DNA from: Tipula vernalis
Taxonomy: Eukaryota; Arthropoda; Insecta; Diptera; Tipulidae
DNA length: 64,000 bases
Direction: 5' to 3'
Assembly (NCBI GenBank): GCA_958295665.1
Contig: OY282560.1
Span: 86,652,311 to 86,716,310 of the forward strand
Within the stretch, counting starts at the first letter, position 1, and each line of letters starts with the position of its first letter. The position numbers were made by a program, and so were the translations under genes. Positions 20,449 to 33,133 of this stretch are shown in pieces. The notes below the pieces were generated by a model. The model was given only the letters and a program-made list of their open reading frames with translations, was not told where the DNA came from and made no database searches.

Positions 20449-23400
20449 TCCCGCGCCCGTTGGCTCAACAGAGCCAGAAGACAGCAAAATACAAATTTTC
20501 GTTATTGGTCGTTTTATTTCTCCGAGTTTAGTTCTGATGTACACGACTCGGACTAGCCCATCTTGTCCTGGAACTGTTTTGACAATACGTCCCATAAGCC
20601 ATTTCGTTGGTGGTGTATCTTTATCCATCACAACTACAAGATCACCAGACTTTGGATTGTTCGTAGTAGATTTCCATTTCGTGCGTTGTTGTAGTGTTAG
20701 TAGATATTCCTTGTTCCATTTTACCCAAAAATGCTGAACCATTCGCTGAATGTGTTGCCAACGCGATAATCGATTCTCCTTAACGTCTAGCAGGTTCGGT
20801 TCGGGTAACAACGTAAGTGCATGACCAATTAGAAAGTGTCCAGGTGTTAGCGGCTCCAATTCTTCTGAAGATATTTCACACAGTGGTCGCGAATTAAGAA
20901 TGGCTTCAATTTGGACTAGCAACGTCGTCATTTCTTCAAATGTCAACAGCGTCTCACCCACTACTCGTTTTAAGTAATATTTACAGGACTTTATTCCCGC
21001 TTCCCATAGGCCTCCAAAATGAGGGGCGCCAGGAGGAATAAAGTGCCATTCAATGTTGTTGTTGTTTATGTATCTCATTACAGCTGCATCCTTGGAGAGC
21101 ATCATTAGGTTTCTTCGAAGATCTCGTTGTGCGCCCACGAAGTTAGTACCATTGGCACTATAAATATGGCCACATATACCTCGCCGTGCGTGAAATCGAC
21201 GTAGAGCTGCCAGGAATGCTTCGGTAGTCATATCGCTGACTAACTCCAAATGTACAGCCTTTGTAGCCATACAAACGAAAAGGGCTAGGTAAGCCTTGAT
21301 GGTTTTAGCACCTCTCAATTTTGATGCCTTAATTAATAATGGCCCTGCATAATCTACTCCTGTAGTGAAGAAAGGTCGATGGTATGACACTCTGGGTTCC
21401 GGAAGTTGACCCATAAGTTGCTGTTGTTGCTGCGCCTTTAAACGGATGCACCTAACACACCGCCCAATCACTCCTCTGACTTCATCTTTACATCTCAATA
21501 TATGGTATTTCTGCTTTAGCGTAGAAATTAGAAGAGTGGGACCCGCATGAAAAAGTCTAAGATGTTCATCTCGTATTATTAAACTTGTCACATAATTTCT
21601 GGCTGGGAGTATAATTGGATGCTTTACATCATAAGGCAAATCTGCGTTACCCAGCCTTCCTCCGACTCGTAATAAACCACATTTGTCTACAAATGGAAAA
21701 AGAGATGTTAATTTGGAACATTTATTGATGAATTTATTATTAGTGAGAGCACTGATTTCAGCAGCAAAGTCGCTCAGTTGCACTTGTTTAATCACAAAAT
21801 TGAACGCATCGAGTTTGGCCTCATTATAAAATCTCGAGGATTCTAGGCCCATCGTAGTTCTGTGCGATGATTTATTTCGAAATAATATTAAAATTCGAGT
21901 AATTACGAATAACACCTTCGAAAATTTGGAACAACGATCTATGAGATTCAAAAGCCAGTCGCTTTTATATTCTGTGTTTATTAATGCCACAGAATTAATC
22001 TTCTGTTCCTTTAGTGCCTGCTCCGGTAATTCGTTTGTTAGATTAATTTGGCATGTCCATTCCACCTCTGGCTTTCTCAACCAATGTGGGCCATTCCACC
22101 ATAAACTAAAATTTACTAATTGTTCCGGCAACAAGCCTCGAGAAGCGCAATCAGCTGGATTCTCTATGGATGGCACATGACGCCATTGATTGCGATTTGT
22201 ATATTGCAACACGAATGAAACTCTATTAGCTACATACGTCTGCCATCTCCTGGGACATGATGATAGCCAGTGTAGTACAATGGTTGAGTCGGTCCATAAA
22301 TGGTACTTTACCATCAGCGTGTTCTTAAACATTTCTAATACGGATGTCATCAGTTTGGTTAGCAATACTGCTGCGCAGAGTTCCAGCCGAGGAATACTAA
22401 CTGCTTTAATTGGCGCTACCTTTGTCTTCGCAGTTACCAAATTTATCATATAACCATTCTTAGTTTTTACCCTGCTATAGATAACGGCAGTGTAAGCCAA
22501 TTCGGATGCATCGGCAAATCCATGCAATTCCAGTTCTTGACCTTCGGTGAAACAGCCAGCGGTTTATACGAATATCTTCCAATTTGATCAAGGTACCTCT
22601 TATTGCTTCGTAGTTCTGAGAAATTGAATCTGGTAATAGGTCATCCCAGTCTACTCCAAGTAACCATAGTTTCTGAAATAATATTTTAATCATTATGGTC
22701 GTTGGAGACAACCATCCAATCGGGTCAAACAACTTCGACGCTTCCGATAACATATTTCGTTTGGTTAGTCTTTTAGTTACTAGAGTCACTTTAAACTGGA
22801 AGGTATCATTTACCGGAGAGTATCTTACACCAAGAACTGAAACTGCATGAGATTCTTCCTCAAAATTGATAATAGAAACGTTTCTATTGGCTTCAGGAAT
22901 ACTGTGTAGAAGCTCGGAACTGTTGGACGCCCACTTGCGTAGATTGAATCCGCCCTTCTTCAATAAACAAACCAAATCTTTCACAATTGTTTGAGCGTCC
23001 TTTAAATTACTAGTTCCAGACATCAGATCATCAACGTAGAAATCACGTTTCACTATTTCTGCTGCCTCTGGGTATTCGGTTTGGTAATCTAATGCCAGTT
23101 GATTTAATGTTTGTGTTGCTAAGAATGGGGCGCTCGATGTGCCATACGTAACGGTCAGCAGCTTAAAAAATTGTAGCTCGTCTTGTGGATCCTTTCTCCA
23201 CACAATCTTTTGGTAGTTACTATCCTTGGAACTGACCCAAATCTGCCTAAACATTTTTTCTATATCAGCCGTAAATATTATTTTATGTCTGCGAAATCTG
23301 AGTAGTAACTCTACCAAACTGGACTGCACAACTGGTCCTACCGCTAATTCATCATTTAGTGAATTACCATAAGTAGTTTTGGCTGACCCATCAAACACTA

Positions 23401-25522
23401 CCCGCAATTTGGTGGTAGTGCTGTTTTCTTTTAATACTCCATGATGCGGCAAATAATATTCATCAGGGCTAGATTCGTTCGAAATCTCCATATGACCTAG
23501 TTCTAAATATTCTTTCAGGAACTCCGTGTACTGCTTCTTGAACGAACTATCGCGTACAAATCGTTTTTCCAAACTGCCCAACCTTTTCACAGCCAGTATT
23601 TTAGAATTTCCCAGCTTCGGTGAATCTTTTCTAAACGGTAGGCTTACTATGTATCTTCCATCTGCTGATCTTTCAACGGTTCTCTGGTAATGTTCCAAAC
23701 AAAATTTATCCTCTTCACTGTAGGGAGCAATATTCACGATCTCTTCGATTTCCCAAAATTTTCTGAGTGTTTGGTCGACATCAAGGTGAAGATTGATTGA
23801 AATTTGTTTATTAACTTCATGATCAATTGGTGTTCCTGCAATCACCCATCCTAACTTCGTGTTGTGAGCCACCAGATTTGATTTCGGAAGATATTTTTTA
23901 CCATCACTAATTACATCGAAGAACAAGTCACTACCAAGAAGAACGTCAATTTTGTTATTCTTATTAAATTTAGAATCTGCTAGTTTCACTTTGACCAATT
24001 CTTGAAGGCCGTCCACTTCACTAATTGATGGTTGATACGAGGAGATTTTTGGAACTATCAACACCTTCACCTTCGCCTCATAATGATCGTCCGGAAATCT
24101 GGATTTGATGCGTAGAGTAGTCACGCCTTTGGATACTCCTGAGTTGACATCATTAAGACCTTGTATCCATATTCTTCCTTTTGTCTTTTTAAGTCCTAGT
24201 CGTTGAAAACACTCTTCTGTAACGAAAGACGTTTGCGATCCGGAGTCAAGCAAAGCTCGACATAATTGCCATTCGCCATTATATCGTTCTACAGCTATCT
24301 GGGCAGTGGGAAGAATTGCATTTGTCATCGAACTGGCATGACCACAAGTAGTTGTTTCAGATGAAGTTGTAATTGGCTCTAAATGCAGTATCTCATGGTG
24401 TTTCTTTTGACATAAACTACACTTTCGTCTTGATTTACATTGGTAAACCATGTGAGTATCGCTCAGACAATTATAGCATCTAGAGTGCTTCTTCACGTAA
24501 TCTCTTCGCTTTTGTATCTCCAAGCCTCGGAAACCGTCACATTCAAATAATTTGTGGTCTTTACCACAAAATGCACAAGTTACTGCCGGTGCAGTGTGCA
24601 TAGACTTTGTTCGCTGTATATTTTGCTTACTTTGCGCACCCTTATTGGTTTCTGATTTAATGCCTTGTAGAGCATCCATTCGCTTATTTAACACAGCCAA
24701 AAGTTTCTCAAACGTAGGATATTTGATTTCGGAAGTTTCAAGTTTCCACATTTGCCGTGTCTCAGCATCCATCTTTTGTGTGGCTATATAAATTAGCCAA
24801 GGGTCTCGGCTTTCGGCTTCTGGACCTAGTGCCTTAAGACCGCGTACCACCTCATCACATGTATCATGTAGTCGCGCAATAGATTGTGATGTAGCTTGCG
24901 TTACCGTTGGTTGCTCAAAATAGGTTTGTATAAACGAATCAACAATGTATTGTTTTTTGTCATACCTTTTGCACAGTTTTTGATATGCCTCGATATAATT
25001 TGCGTCGTTTATTGGAAAATGTCGTACTAGTGTTAATGCCTCGCCTCTTAAAAGCCCCTTGAGATATTGGAACTTTTGGGCTGGAGAAATATTACCGTTT
25101 TCGTGCACCGTCGATCCAAACAAGTCAAAAAAAGATTGCCATTCCTTATAGTTCCCATCAAATGGGGGAATGGTAATGCGAGGTAATCTAAAATCACTTG
25201 AAGACGTTTGGGTGTTATTCAAGGTTTGATCGAGGTTCACAACAGGTGAATTATTGGCTGTACTTTTCCGCAAAGCGCCTTGCAATTTGGGTACAATAGA
25301 ATAATATTGCGTATCGATGGCTTCTATATCGGTTTGTACGGTATCCGAAAGCTCGAGCATTTGATACTCCACGTCAACAAAATCCTTGTACAATTGCTGT
25401 ATTTTCTCTAACCTAACTGTTAACTCGTCTACACTAGTATCATCTTTAATTGTGCGCGCAAAATTATCGATTCTCGTAATCTGACCCTTTATGTAGGATC
25501 GCTTTCCTTTTAGGGCTTCCAT
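20431..25522 (-). pseudogene. BEL/Pao gag-pol polyprotein gene, one frameshift
   Basis: Starts at the ATG at 25522. Order: DUF1759-type gag (SFFDLFGSTVHEN), three Cys-rich knuckles (about 24590-24400, CAFCGKDHKLFEC, CYNCLSDTHMVYQC, CSLCQKKHH), aspartic protease (RALLDSGSQTSFV, about 24265), RT (FTADIEKMFRQIWV; active site YVDDLMSG about 23040), Pao A17 region and RNase H. At about 22547-22553 a one-base shift in the RNase H start splits the frame into 25522-22475 and 22527-20431. The second part has RNase H (GFADASELAYTAV, WTDSTIVLHW), integrase HHCC and core, and a DUF5641-like tail. The integrase core has SANGTNF where SDNGTNF is expected (codon 21156-21154), so one catalytic Asp is Ala. 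Confidence 0.92.
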
Positions 25523-25942
25523 TTTGAATAATATGAAAATCGTTTACAATTTCTCAACGAATAGCACTACAAATGCGTATGCACCAGAAAAAAACGTAGG
25601 AAAAAGGAAGAAAGCTTTAGAGAGTATAATAAATAGTCTAAAATCACTTCACTTTAGTTTGTAATATGGTTCAATACACTTTCCACTACTAATATCAATC
25701 ACTATCTATACGTGATTTACACTAACGGATATCAATAAGCATATAGTTTATTAAATTGAAACAAATTATTTATAAATTCAACTTTATTATAAATCAATGG
25801 AAAACTAAAATGTTTTTAGAAATGTATTAAAGAAAATTATACTCAAGGTTTTTTGCTCAATTTCCTTTTTTCCTGGTGATTCCCAATACACGTGTGCTTG
25901 AAATCTGCTTTCCAAAGAAAAAATCTGGATCTTTCTTCAATT

Positions 25943-25960
25943 ATCCGGCTCGAAGGACCA
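25943..25960 (-). promoter_or_regulatory. BEL primer-binding site, matches tRNA-Tyr 3' end
   Basis: One base inside the 5' LTR the minus strand reads TGGTCCTTCGAGCCGGAT. It is complementary to ATCCGGCTCGAAGGACCA, the 3' end of eukaryotic tRNA-Tyr including CCA, over 18 of 18 bases. Reverse transcription would be primed by tRNA-Tyr. Confidence 0.85.
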
Positions 25961-25961
25961 A

Positions 25962-26655
25962 TGATGCGGGATAAATGGTTGCAGCTATTTGTCTCATCAA
26001 ATTTTCCGAAATATCAAAATATTAATTAAAACAGCGATTTTTTTTTATTCCCATTTGCAACTTAAACTTTATAATTTATTACCAAAATTTATTATTTTAC
26101 TGTGAACAGCTCTCAATCTCAAAACAAAGTGAAAGAATTTTTTTTATATAATTTTCTAAATAGCCGCGAAAGGTCATAAAAAACAAAACAGCGGCAAATC
26201 ACTCCATAATTAAATTGTTAAAATTACAAAAAGAAAATTATATTAAAAGGGAGATGGCAGTATTTGTTAATCACTCTATCGATAACAATAAGATGGTAGT
26301 GCGATCAACAAATACCTGTACAATAAATATCGATAACTTTACGGTTGACCGGTTCATCGATTGAATGTCAAATACTTGTAAACACAGTGACTGTCAATGG
26401 AGTGATAATACCAGGTAAACAAAATATTTTTTATAAATTAAATTCATGATGATACTAATTAAATACAATTCAATTTTAGGTAAATAAATAAACTATATAG
26501 TGATGAAATCGAATTCAATTTTAGATAAATAAATAAACTATATAGTGATGAAATCAATTATACAAGATAAGTTTTATAACTAAATCAAAATTCAATGCAA
26601 TTTACAATTCTTTTTTTTTCCTAATTTCCATTTTAGATCAAAATGATCCTGAACA
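25962..26655 (-). repeat. BEL element 5' LTR
   Basis: Same length and sequence as the 3' LTR with one substitution in the first copy of the 45-bp duplicated unit (GGTAAATA versus GATAAATA). It should carry the element promoter, reading to lower coordinates. Confidence 0.93.
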
Positions 26656-28340
26656 GGTATGAAATTTTAAATCTACAATTTAAAGCTGCAAATATCAGTT
26701 TAAAACCTTTAAAGTTCAATTGAAAGTCTTCCCAAAATGAAATTAAAATATTTTCCAAGCAAATTGAGCGAAATTTTCTAAAATAAAAAAATTTTTGAAG
26801 CAGCAATGCTACGGCCAAAACAATATTATACAAGTATAAAGAGGCAATGGAGAAATTTTAAAAATAAGAGGTACTAAAAGACAAAAAGCTTAGCGAAGCA
26901 TTAAATCGTTAATTGGGGATTGTGAAAGTAATCGCTACTTCGTATAAAAAATTGAAAATAACACTAAAGAAACATATGTATACCTTGTTTCCTTGTAATA
27001 CCCTAGACACACTGCGATTTAATAAAACAGATTAGTCGCAGTGTGTCAACTTCGATTTAGCTAATCCCTTTGTTTTTCCATAAGGTTCAAACTGCCTTGA
27101 GTTGGAGTTAGTGTTCATGGAAACGAGGTTGGAGTTTGGTTTTCGTTAGGTCATTTTAAACTCAACGAAGCTAGTGGAATTGAGTAGAGTTGATAACCAA
27201 AATGGCGAGGCACATATATATTAGGGATTTTTATTATTACTCCCATAGAAAATATTACAATAGTTAAATACAACAAAAAAATATTGACAAAAAATTAAGA
27301 ACGTAATATAAAAGCCCTAATGTTTTTTTAATATGGATGACTATTAAACTTTTAACTCAACCTGAGTCACTTCCAGTTAAACGAACGACACCATTTTAGA
27401 ATTTAACGAAAATCTAATTTCAATCCAACCTAACTCAACCTCGTGTGAGTTCAGTACCGCACAGCTTTTCTTAAAAATTGAACGGCTTGGTGCAATTTTG
27501 TCATACTTTCTGCTAATGGGCACATCCAATAACCAAGCAGCGATCCAAAATTATTTCATCACTACAAGCAAAATCGCTACTGTACTCAATTTATATAGCA
27601 GAAAAATAATTTGCTTTGCTTTGTTTGCACAAAATATATATACAATTGAGTGAAATATTTTTAAATGTGCCTTTAATTTTTTTACTATAGAAAACCCTCG
27701 CCGCATTGCATTGCAGCGATCAATGAGCTTTACTGAACCGGCCCTATAATTCCAATTTCGTCCGAATGTTCCTAAAAGTCACGGAATATACGTTTTGTTA
27801 ATGAGATAGAATTAAGTTCGCCCTTGTTAGCCAAGAACTCTCTCAAGATTTTTTAAAGGAATCAGTGCCAAGGTTATCGCTCCTGTGCAGTACGAGTTAA
27901 AAAAATGTCGGCTTTATTTTATAATAATAAAGACTTTGTATTTTTCTTTTTAATTTTGATAAAGTTTTTTTTTTAAATTTTAGAAAAGTTTTATTCATTT
28001 CGGAAAAAGATTACATCAAGATTTACATCTTCTACAAGGAATATCCTTTGCTATAAAATATTGCATGCGTAAAACCGGCTTAGTGTTAAAAATGTCTGTT
28101 GTTTTTCGTAATGTCATATTCAAACAAAGTTCGCAGTGAAACGTTTCGAAGTGGACATATCCGAATACCCGTTATTCCCGATTGTTTATAGGCACATTGG
28201 AACAATATAATTATTGATGAATATTTTTCAGGTGAACATTCTTATTTGCGTTTTCAGTTTATGAATTTGTCAATCTGTGTGTTTACTTTTTGTTCGTAGA
28301 CAACGTTTCATTTTTGCCTAAAAATGCCACTGAAAAAATG
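26656..28340. other. Intergenic, no gene; one 12-bp-stem hairpin
   Basis: GACACACTGCGA at 27006-27017 pairs perfectly with TCGCAGTGTGTC at 27036-27047 across an 18-nt loop. No ORF of interest is seen on either strand. The 3' part before 28341 may be Helitron leader. Confidence 0.45.
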
Positions 28341-28940
28341 ATCTATTAGACAAGTTATAACAAAATCGAATAAGACGAAAGCCATAAGAGCGGCTGAAAC
28401 CTCTGATCAACGTGAAATTCCTTTTGAAGCAAATAGTTTGCAAGGCCGTGAATCCCGAGTGGCTGAAACACTTGATCAACGAGAAATTCGGCCACTGTTC
28501 GAGAAATCGTGAGTTAAGAGCAGCAGACTTAGACCAACAACTTCAAAATAGAGCTTCTACTTCAAGAGCTACTGAGGTAACTGAATGGCGGGACACACGG
28601 CTTAACAATCGCTTGCGATATGTTCGAAAAAGAGTAATATTTAGAGCCGATTTAAAGTTGGCAGCATTGACTTACGATGAAGATTATATTGCATGCACCC
28701 CAATGTTTTAATCCGGAAAGTCAATTTCCCACCTCTGGATGAGCCACCTGGACCCCTTCTATCTTACGTCTCTGGAACTAGTGAGTTTTTCAAACACTTT
28801 CTACAACATATTAGCAAATACAACTCATGGTTTCAAATTACATCTTTTGGAACAAGACATGTTTTTAACGATAGAAGATTCGTGCCCAATTTAAAGTACA
28901 AGGACAAGTTTACCATAAAGTTTTTACAAATTTAGTTCAT
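28341..28940 (+). pseudogene. Helitron Rep/helicase N-terminal relic
   Basis: Frames contain AETSDQRE and AETLDQREIR, the AETxEQRxxRL repeats typical of the N-terminus of Helitron replication proteins, then ALTYDEDY, HPNVLIRKV, PPLDEPPGPLLSYVSG, FFKHFLQHISKYNSWFQITSFG and RRFVPNLKYKDK. The order matches Helitron proteins upstream of the Helitron_like_N domain. The zinc-finger piece usually found between HPxVxIGKM and the LPxLxEPP block is missing, so there is an internal deletion. Rep and helicase domains are absent. Confidence 0.7.
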
Positions 28941-29709
28941 GTTGCCCCTATAGTAGTACTGACTTTTGCAGACATATTTCACATAAATTATCACAACTCA
29001 GAAGCCTTCGGATACCTTCCGAACACTAGTTTAATTTTTATTATGTTTGTCCCGTATTAGTTCAATAGTGTTTTCGACAATTGTGGACATAATTGATATA
29101 AAACGCTATAAGACTTCGGGTACGTTCGAGCAAAAGTTAACCAAAACATCGAATTTCAGTCGAAAGAATATTATTTTCGATCCTGGAAGGCTCCGATCAA
29201 ATCGGAACATCTGTAGGCCGTTTAAGGTATATATCCTCTCACTAAATACAACATGTGCTCTAATTAATAATCGATAATATTTTTACGTGCTAAAATCGAC
29301 GCAAATAATTCAACAGATGCTGCACAGCGCAGTTTAAACACCGCCATATTTTAGCATTTGTAGTATTGAACGATTGAATTTCACGTTTTTGAGTTCCTGA
29401 GCCTGTAACAGACCAAGGAATTAGAAAATCCAAACTTTTCAAATTATTTGGATTTGAACACAAATAGACTACCAGACTACAATCCAAAGGTCAATGGTTT
29501 CGTTGAAAGATAGATTACGGTTCTTAACCCAGCCAACATGAGTCATGGACTCCCGGAGAAGACAAACGATTTCCAAATCGATACAAAAAAATTTAAATGC
29601 TCTTTCTGTTTCAATTTATTGTGCCATTGCCAATTTAATTATATTTCAGTTTTTATTATTTATTTTATTAAAAAATATAATTTAAATTATGCGCTTGTGT
29701 CTGTGAAAA
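28941..29709. other. No gene seen
   Basis: AT-rich spacer between the Helitron relic and the ACE-like gene. Short ORFs here have no recognisable family. Confidence 0.4.
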
Positions 29710-32092
29710 TTACCATCCAATTGGAATTTCGTTATTGACCGTTAATTCCTCCAACCAATAAATAAGTGGTTGATAAAATTCGATCAAAGCATCCGAATTT
29801 ATTTCACGCTCTCCCGTTAAAATATACAGAACTTCGGTCCAATGTGTCGAAGAACCAAGTGATAATGCTTTTCTGTAAAACAAATAAAATTATTATTTAT
29901 TATCAAATTATAAAAACGTTTACGATTTATGTCTCTGTATATAAATACTTTAATAATTTTCCAGCTCGTTTCGATCCATAAATATCGCATCGGTGTAACG
30001 GCATTGGAAGTATTTCATTTGTTTTGACTGTGCCAAAAAGTGTGGCACGACATAAACCACGAAATATTTGAGTTTGTAAAAAGCTGGCCAGAAAATATCG
30101 TGTATATGGTATGTTATAGGCAAAATGAAATTTTGATCCAATATCGAAAAATTGTTCCCGATTTAAATTCCCCGGTTGCATAATACCCTGTTCATTCAAC
30201 AGAAAGCTCCAAAAATAATTATTCGCATCGTTTATGTCGAATACACCACGAAAATAGTCCAAACGAAATTTATCCATTATATACTCGAACGGTATTTGCG
30301 GAATTTTCATCAAAGCCATTCTTAAGAGCAGTGTTATATCGAAAATGTTCATTTTGCTTTGGTTTTCGTTGTTGTATTCCCGTTTCCATTGTTCGTGTTG
30401 TCCTAGCTTCTCAATTTTTGGATATGTTTTCGATAGAAATCTAATTTCATCTCCGGCCCCGTCAATACCGGAATTTTCTCGCGGGCTATAATTTTTCGTC
30501 ACAATTTTATTCGGATACAGAAATTTATCGGGGATAATCCGAATGCGATTTAAATGCTGTGGTGTCATTAGCCCGTAAAATATGGCGTCACCTATAGATT
30601 CCTGGAATGCAGTGCTTGTACCATCTTGGAAAATCGGAGGCTGCTTTTCACTCAACAGGTAATACTGAATATGGCCCATTTCGTGGGTCATCACATAAAA
30701 ATCATTAACTGATTTTTTTGCACACATTAGCATACGATAATCGGATTTTCCGTTAATGTTGTTCATATTGGCAGCTGTTCCATGACAAGACGTTAAATTG
30801 TCATTGGCCTCAAAAACGGAATTTTCCCAAAACAGATTGTTCATCTTTTTTAGCCCGAGCGACACATAAAAATCGTCTACATCTCGAACCATATCATAAA
30901 TTGACCACTTTTTATCAGCAAATTGTGCATCCAAATTAATTTCACCATTGGAATTAATTTGATCAATATAAGTTTCCCAATTCGAAGACCACATGCTGCC
31001 GAACAGGTGTGCCGGTATTGGACCATTCGACTGGAACTCTACTACATCAGGATATTTTGATTTTAGAAGAGATCTAACAACACCATGTAAAAGATTATAA
31101 AACGGTTTTACGGAATTCCACAATTTGGACGACACTTCATTAATATTTGGCAATTCATTTTCCTCTAACCACGTTTCTCCGATATTTTTGTAACCCGCAT
31201 TCTTAGCACCAATATTTAATAAGTTTGTAGATTCACTAAATAAAATCGGCATCTTCGATGCTATCGCCATACGCCAAGATTCCCAAGCCCAGCGAAATAC
31301 CATTTCGGAATTAAGCGAACAATCATCCCTGGCAAAAACGGAGAAATCCCCCGTCATAATTACTTCTAAATCCGGTTCAATATTAAGACAAATAAATTGA
31401 TTATTCGGATTAAAATTTATATTCTCGTCGTACACATAGTAATCATCACTAAAATTATTTCGATTTCGATAAAATCGATTCATATTTGTCACTCGATTAG
31501 TTCGCGGTTTCACAAAATCCAAAAGCAATGGATAATAATCGCCTGTTTCCGCCTCGACATATGTTAAATCCCAAATCGAATCAATATTTTTACATATGTC
31601 GAAATTTTTTGGTATACAAATTCTGGTCTGCGAATAAAAATCACTCATTTCACTTAACACTTTATTTAATTGTTTCGCCTGGTATTCAGGGAAAATTGGG
31701 CCGCGACACAATAAAAATAGCATTCGCAATTTTACGCTAGTTTCATCGGACACATCGATAGATTTTAAATAGTCCACAATCATTCGACTTTCACTGCAGC
31801 GCAAATTTTTCCACTTTAATTTAATTACGTCTAGCTGAACATTTTGATCGATCAACTGTTGATTGTCGAGCGAGTTCAAAATTAATTGCCAACCGAGTGC
31901 GGATGACTCATACAAAAACTGTTTGTATTCCACATTCAACTTGTTAAACCACTCATTGATATTATTCATATTTGGATTATCATCACTTGTGTTTGTGGCA
32001 CTTGTTTTACTATTATTACCAAAAATTAACAAACATTTGTTATTAATAATTAAAAATGAAATTAAACAAAAGCATTTCGTAAAAAATTTCAT
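29710..32092 (-). CDS. Angiotensin-converting-enzyme-like M2 peptidyl-dipeptidase, two exons
   Basis: Exons 32092-29949 and 29872-29710 (76-bp intron, GTATTT...TTACAG), 768 aa. ACE family zinc peptidases remove C-terminal dipeptides; insect Ance proteins are mostly secreted. The N-terminus is a likely signal peptide or anchor (about 1-25). Zinc ligands are His470, His474 (HEMGH) and Glu498 (QESIGDA), with catalytic Glu471. Substrate-binding residues Lys654, His656, Tyr663 and Tyr666 (SKFH, PYTRYF) match human ACE Lys511, His513, Tyr520 and Tyr523. The small last exon supplies the usual C-terminus (LSLGSSTHWTEVL, LTGERE). It is longer than Drosophila Ance (615 aa) because of Asn-rich insertions around 195-235 and about 520-575. 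All key residues remain, so activity is plausible. Confidence 0.92.
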
Positions 32093-33133
32093 TCTACGAC
32101 CGTATCCCGTTTCGTTTTCAGACTGTGACTGAATTTGTATACCGCAATTGTAACGAATTTATATCAATTTTTTTTTTATGAAAATTGAAAAACCATGGAA
32201 TGGTATAAAAATGCTTGCTGAATGGGGGTCGACCAAGATTCATGTAATACATCTTATAATACAGATCATGCGTTTTGCATAATTTATCGCGTATGGTACA
32301 TATTGTGTTGTTGCTCGCTATATCAACAGCAAATGAACATAAATGGATTTCGGATATTTTAAAATAAATAAAAATCACCAAGATTATTATTTATCTTCCT
32401 CTCTATATAGATACATCTACATATCTACAATCATATACACGAGTACTCAATATGAAAAAAAAATATTAAGAAAATATTTTTAATCAGGATCAGGAAGATT
32501 TAGACAATTTAATTAACTTGTTTAGCTTGAAGCCGTGCACCACATTTTTTTTCTAAAGTATACGAGCATTTGAACAACAACAAAATAGACAGGAAAATTA
32601 TTTTCCATGAATCCGCATCATTAACAAATATACAAGAGAGTAAAATAGAAAACTGTCATGATAACAGTGACTGATTGTTATCGCATTACTATACAAACGT
32701 GTGTTTGTATGTTTGTTGAATGTTTATGTTTTCCACCAAACATTAAAAACAACAAATCAAAACAGCATGTAGATTATAATTTAAGTGATATTTTGTCGAT
32801 TGTCGTACAAAATGTAAATAAATATTCTTTCTATCTATTTTGATTTGGCCACATATGTTATCTGTACATATATTATGTGTGTAGTTTAACTGTTATCCAA
32901 ACATAAACTATTAAAGAAAATCCGTTAGTAGTATAATTATTTTTTATCATTTTAATTGAAAATAATGAATTTTCTTTTATCTTTAACCTGGTGGAAATTT
33001 TTAATTTTTCCTTTTTTTCGTTTAATTTTTGAACAAATAATTTTACTTCTGTACAGATTCGGTGAATAAGAAAATTATGCTGTCACTCAAAAAAAACTGG
33101 TTGCAGGCAAAAGTTATTATTTATTTATTAAAC
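32093..33133. other. ACE upstream region, no gene seen
   Basis: AT-rich intergenic DNA. No supported ORF, RNA gene or repeat beyond simple TACATCTACATATC-like tracts near 32410. Confidence 0.4.

Larger units (their letters stand above)
19755..26655 (-). mobile_element. BEL/Pao LTR retrotransposon, full length, young, coding region disabled
   Basis: Two 694-bp LTRs (19755-20448 and 25962-26655) flank a gag-pol on the minus strand. Borders in element orientation are TGTTCAGG...CCGCATCA. A 5-bp target duplication GGTAT is at 19750-19754 and 26656-26660. I found one difference between the LTRs (A at the position of GATAAAT on the left, G on the right). Total length 6901 bp. The primer-binding site and purine tract are present. 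Pol has one frameshift and a mutated integrase residue. Confidence 0.95.

Noticed and set aside
22475..22527. Programmed frameshift in BEL pol
   Set aside because: The shift is within RNase H, where no programmed site is known, and the integrase is also mutated, so a disabling mutation is more likely.
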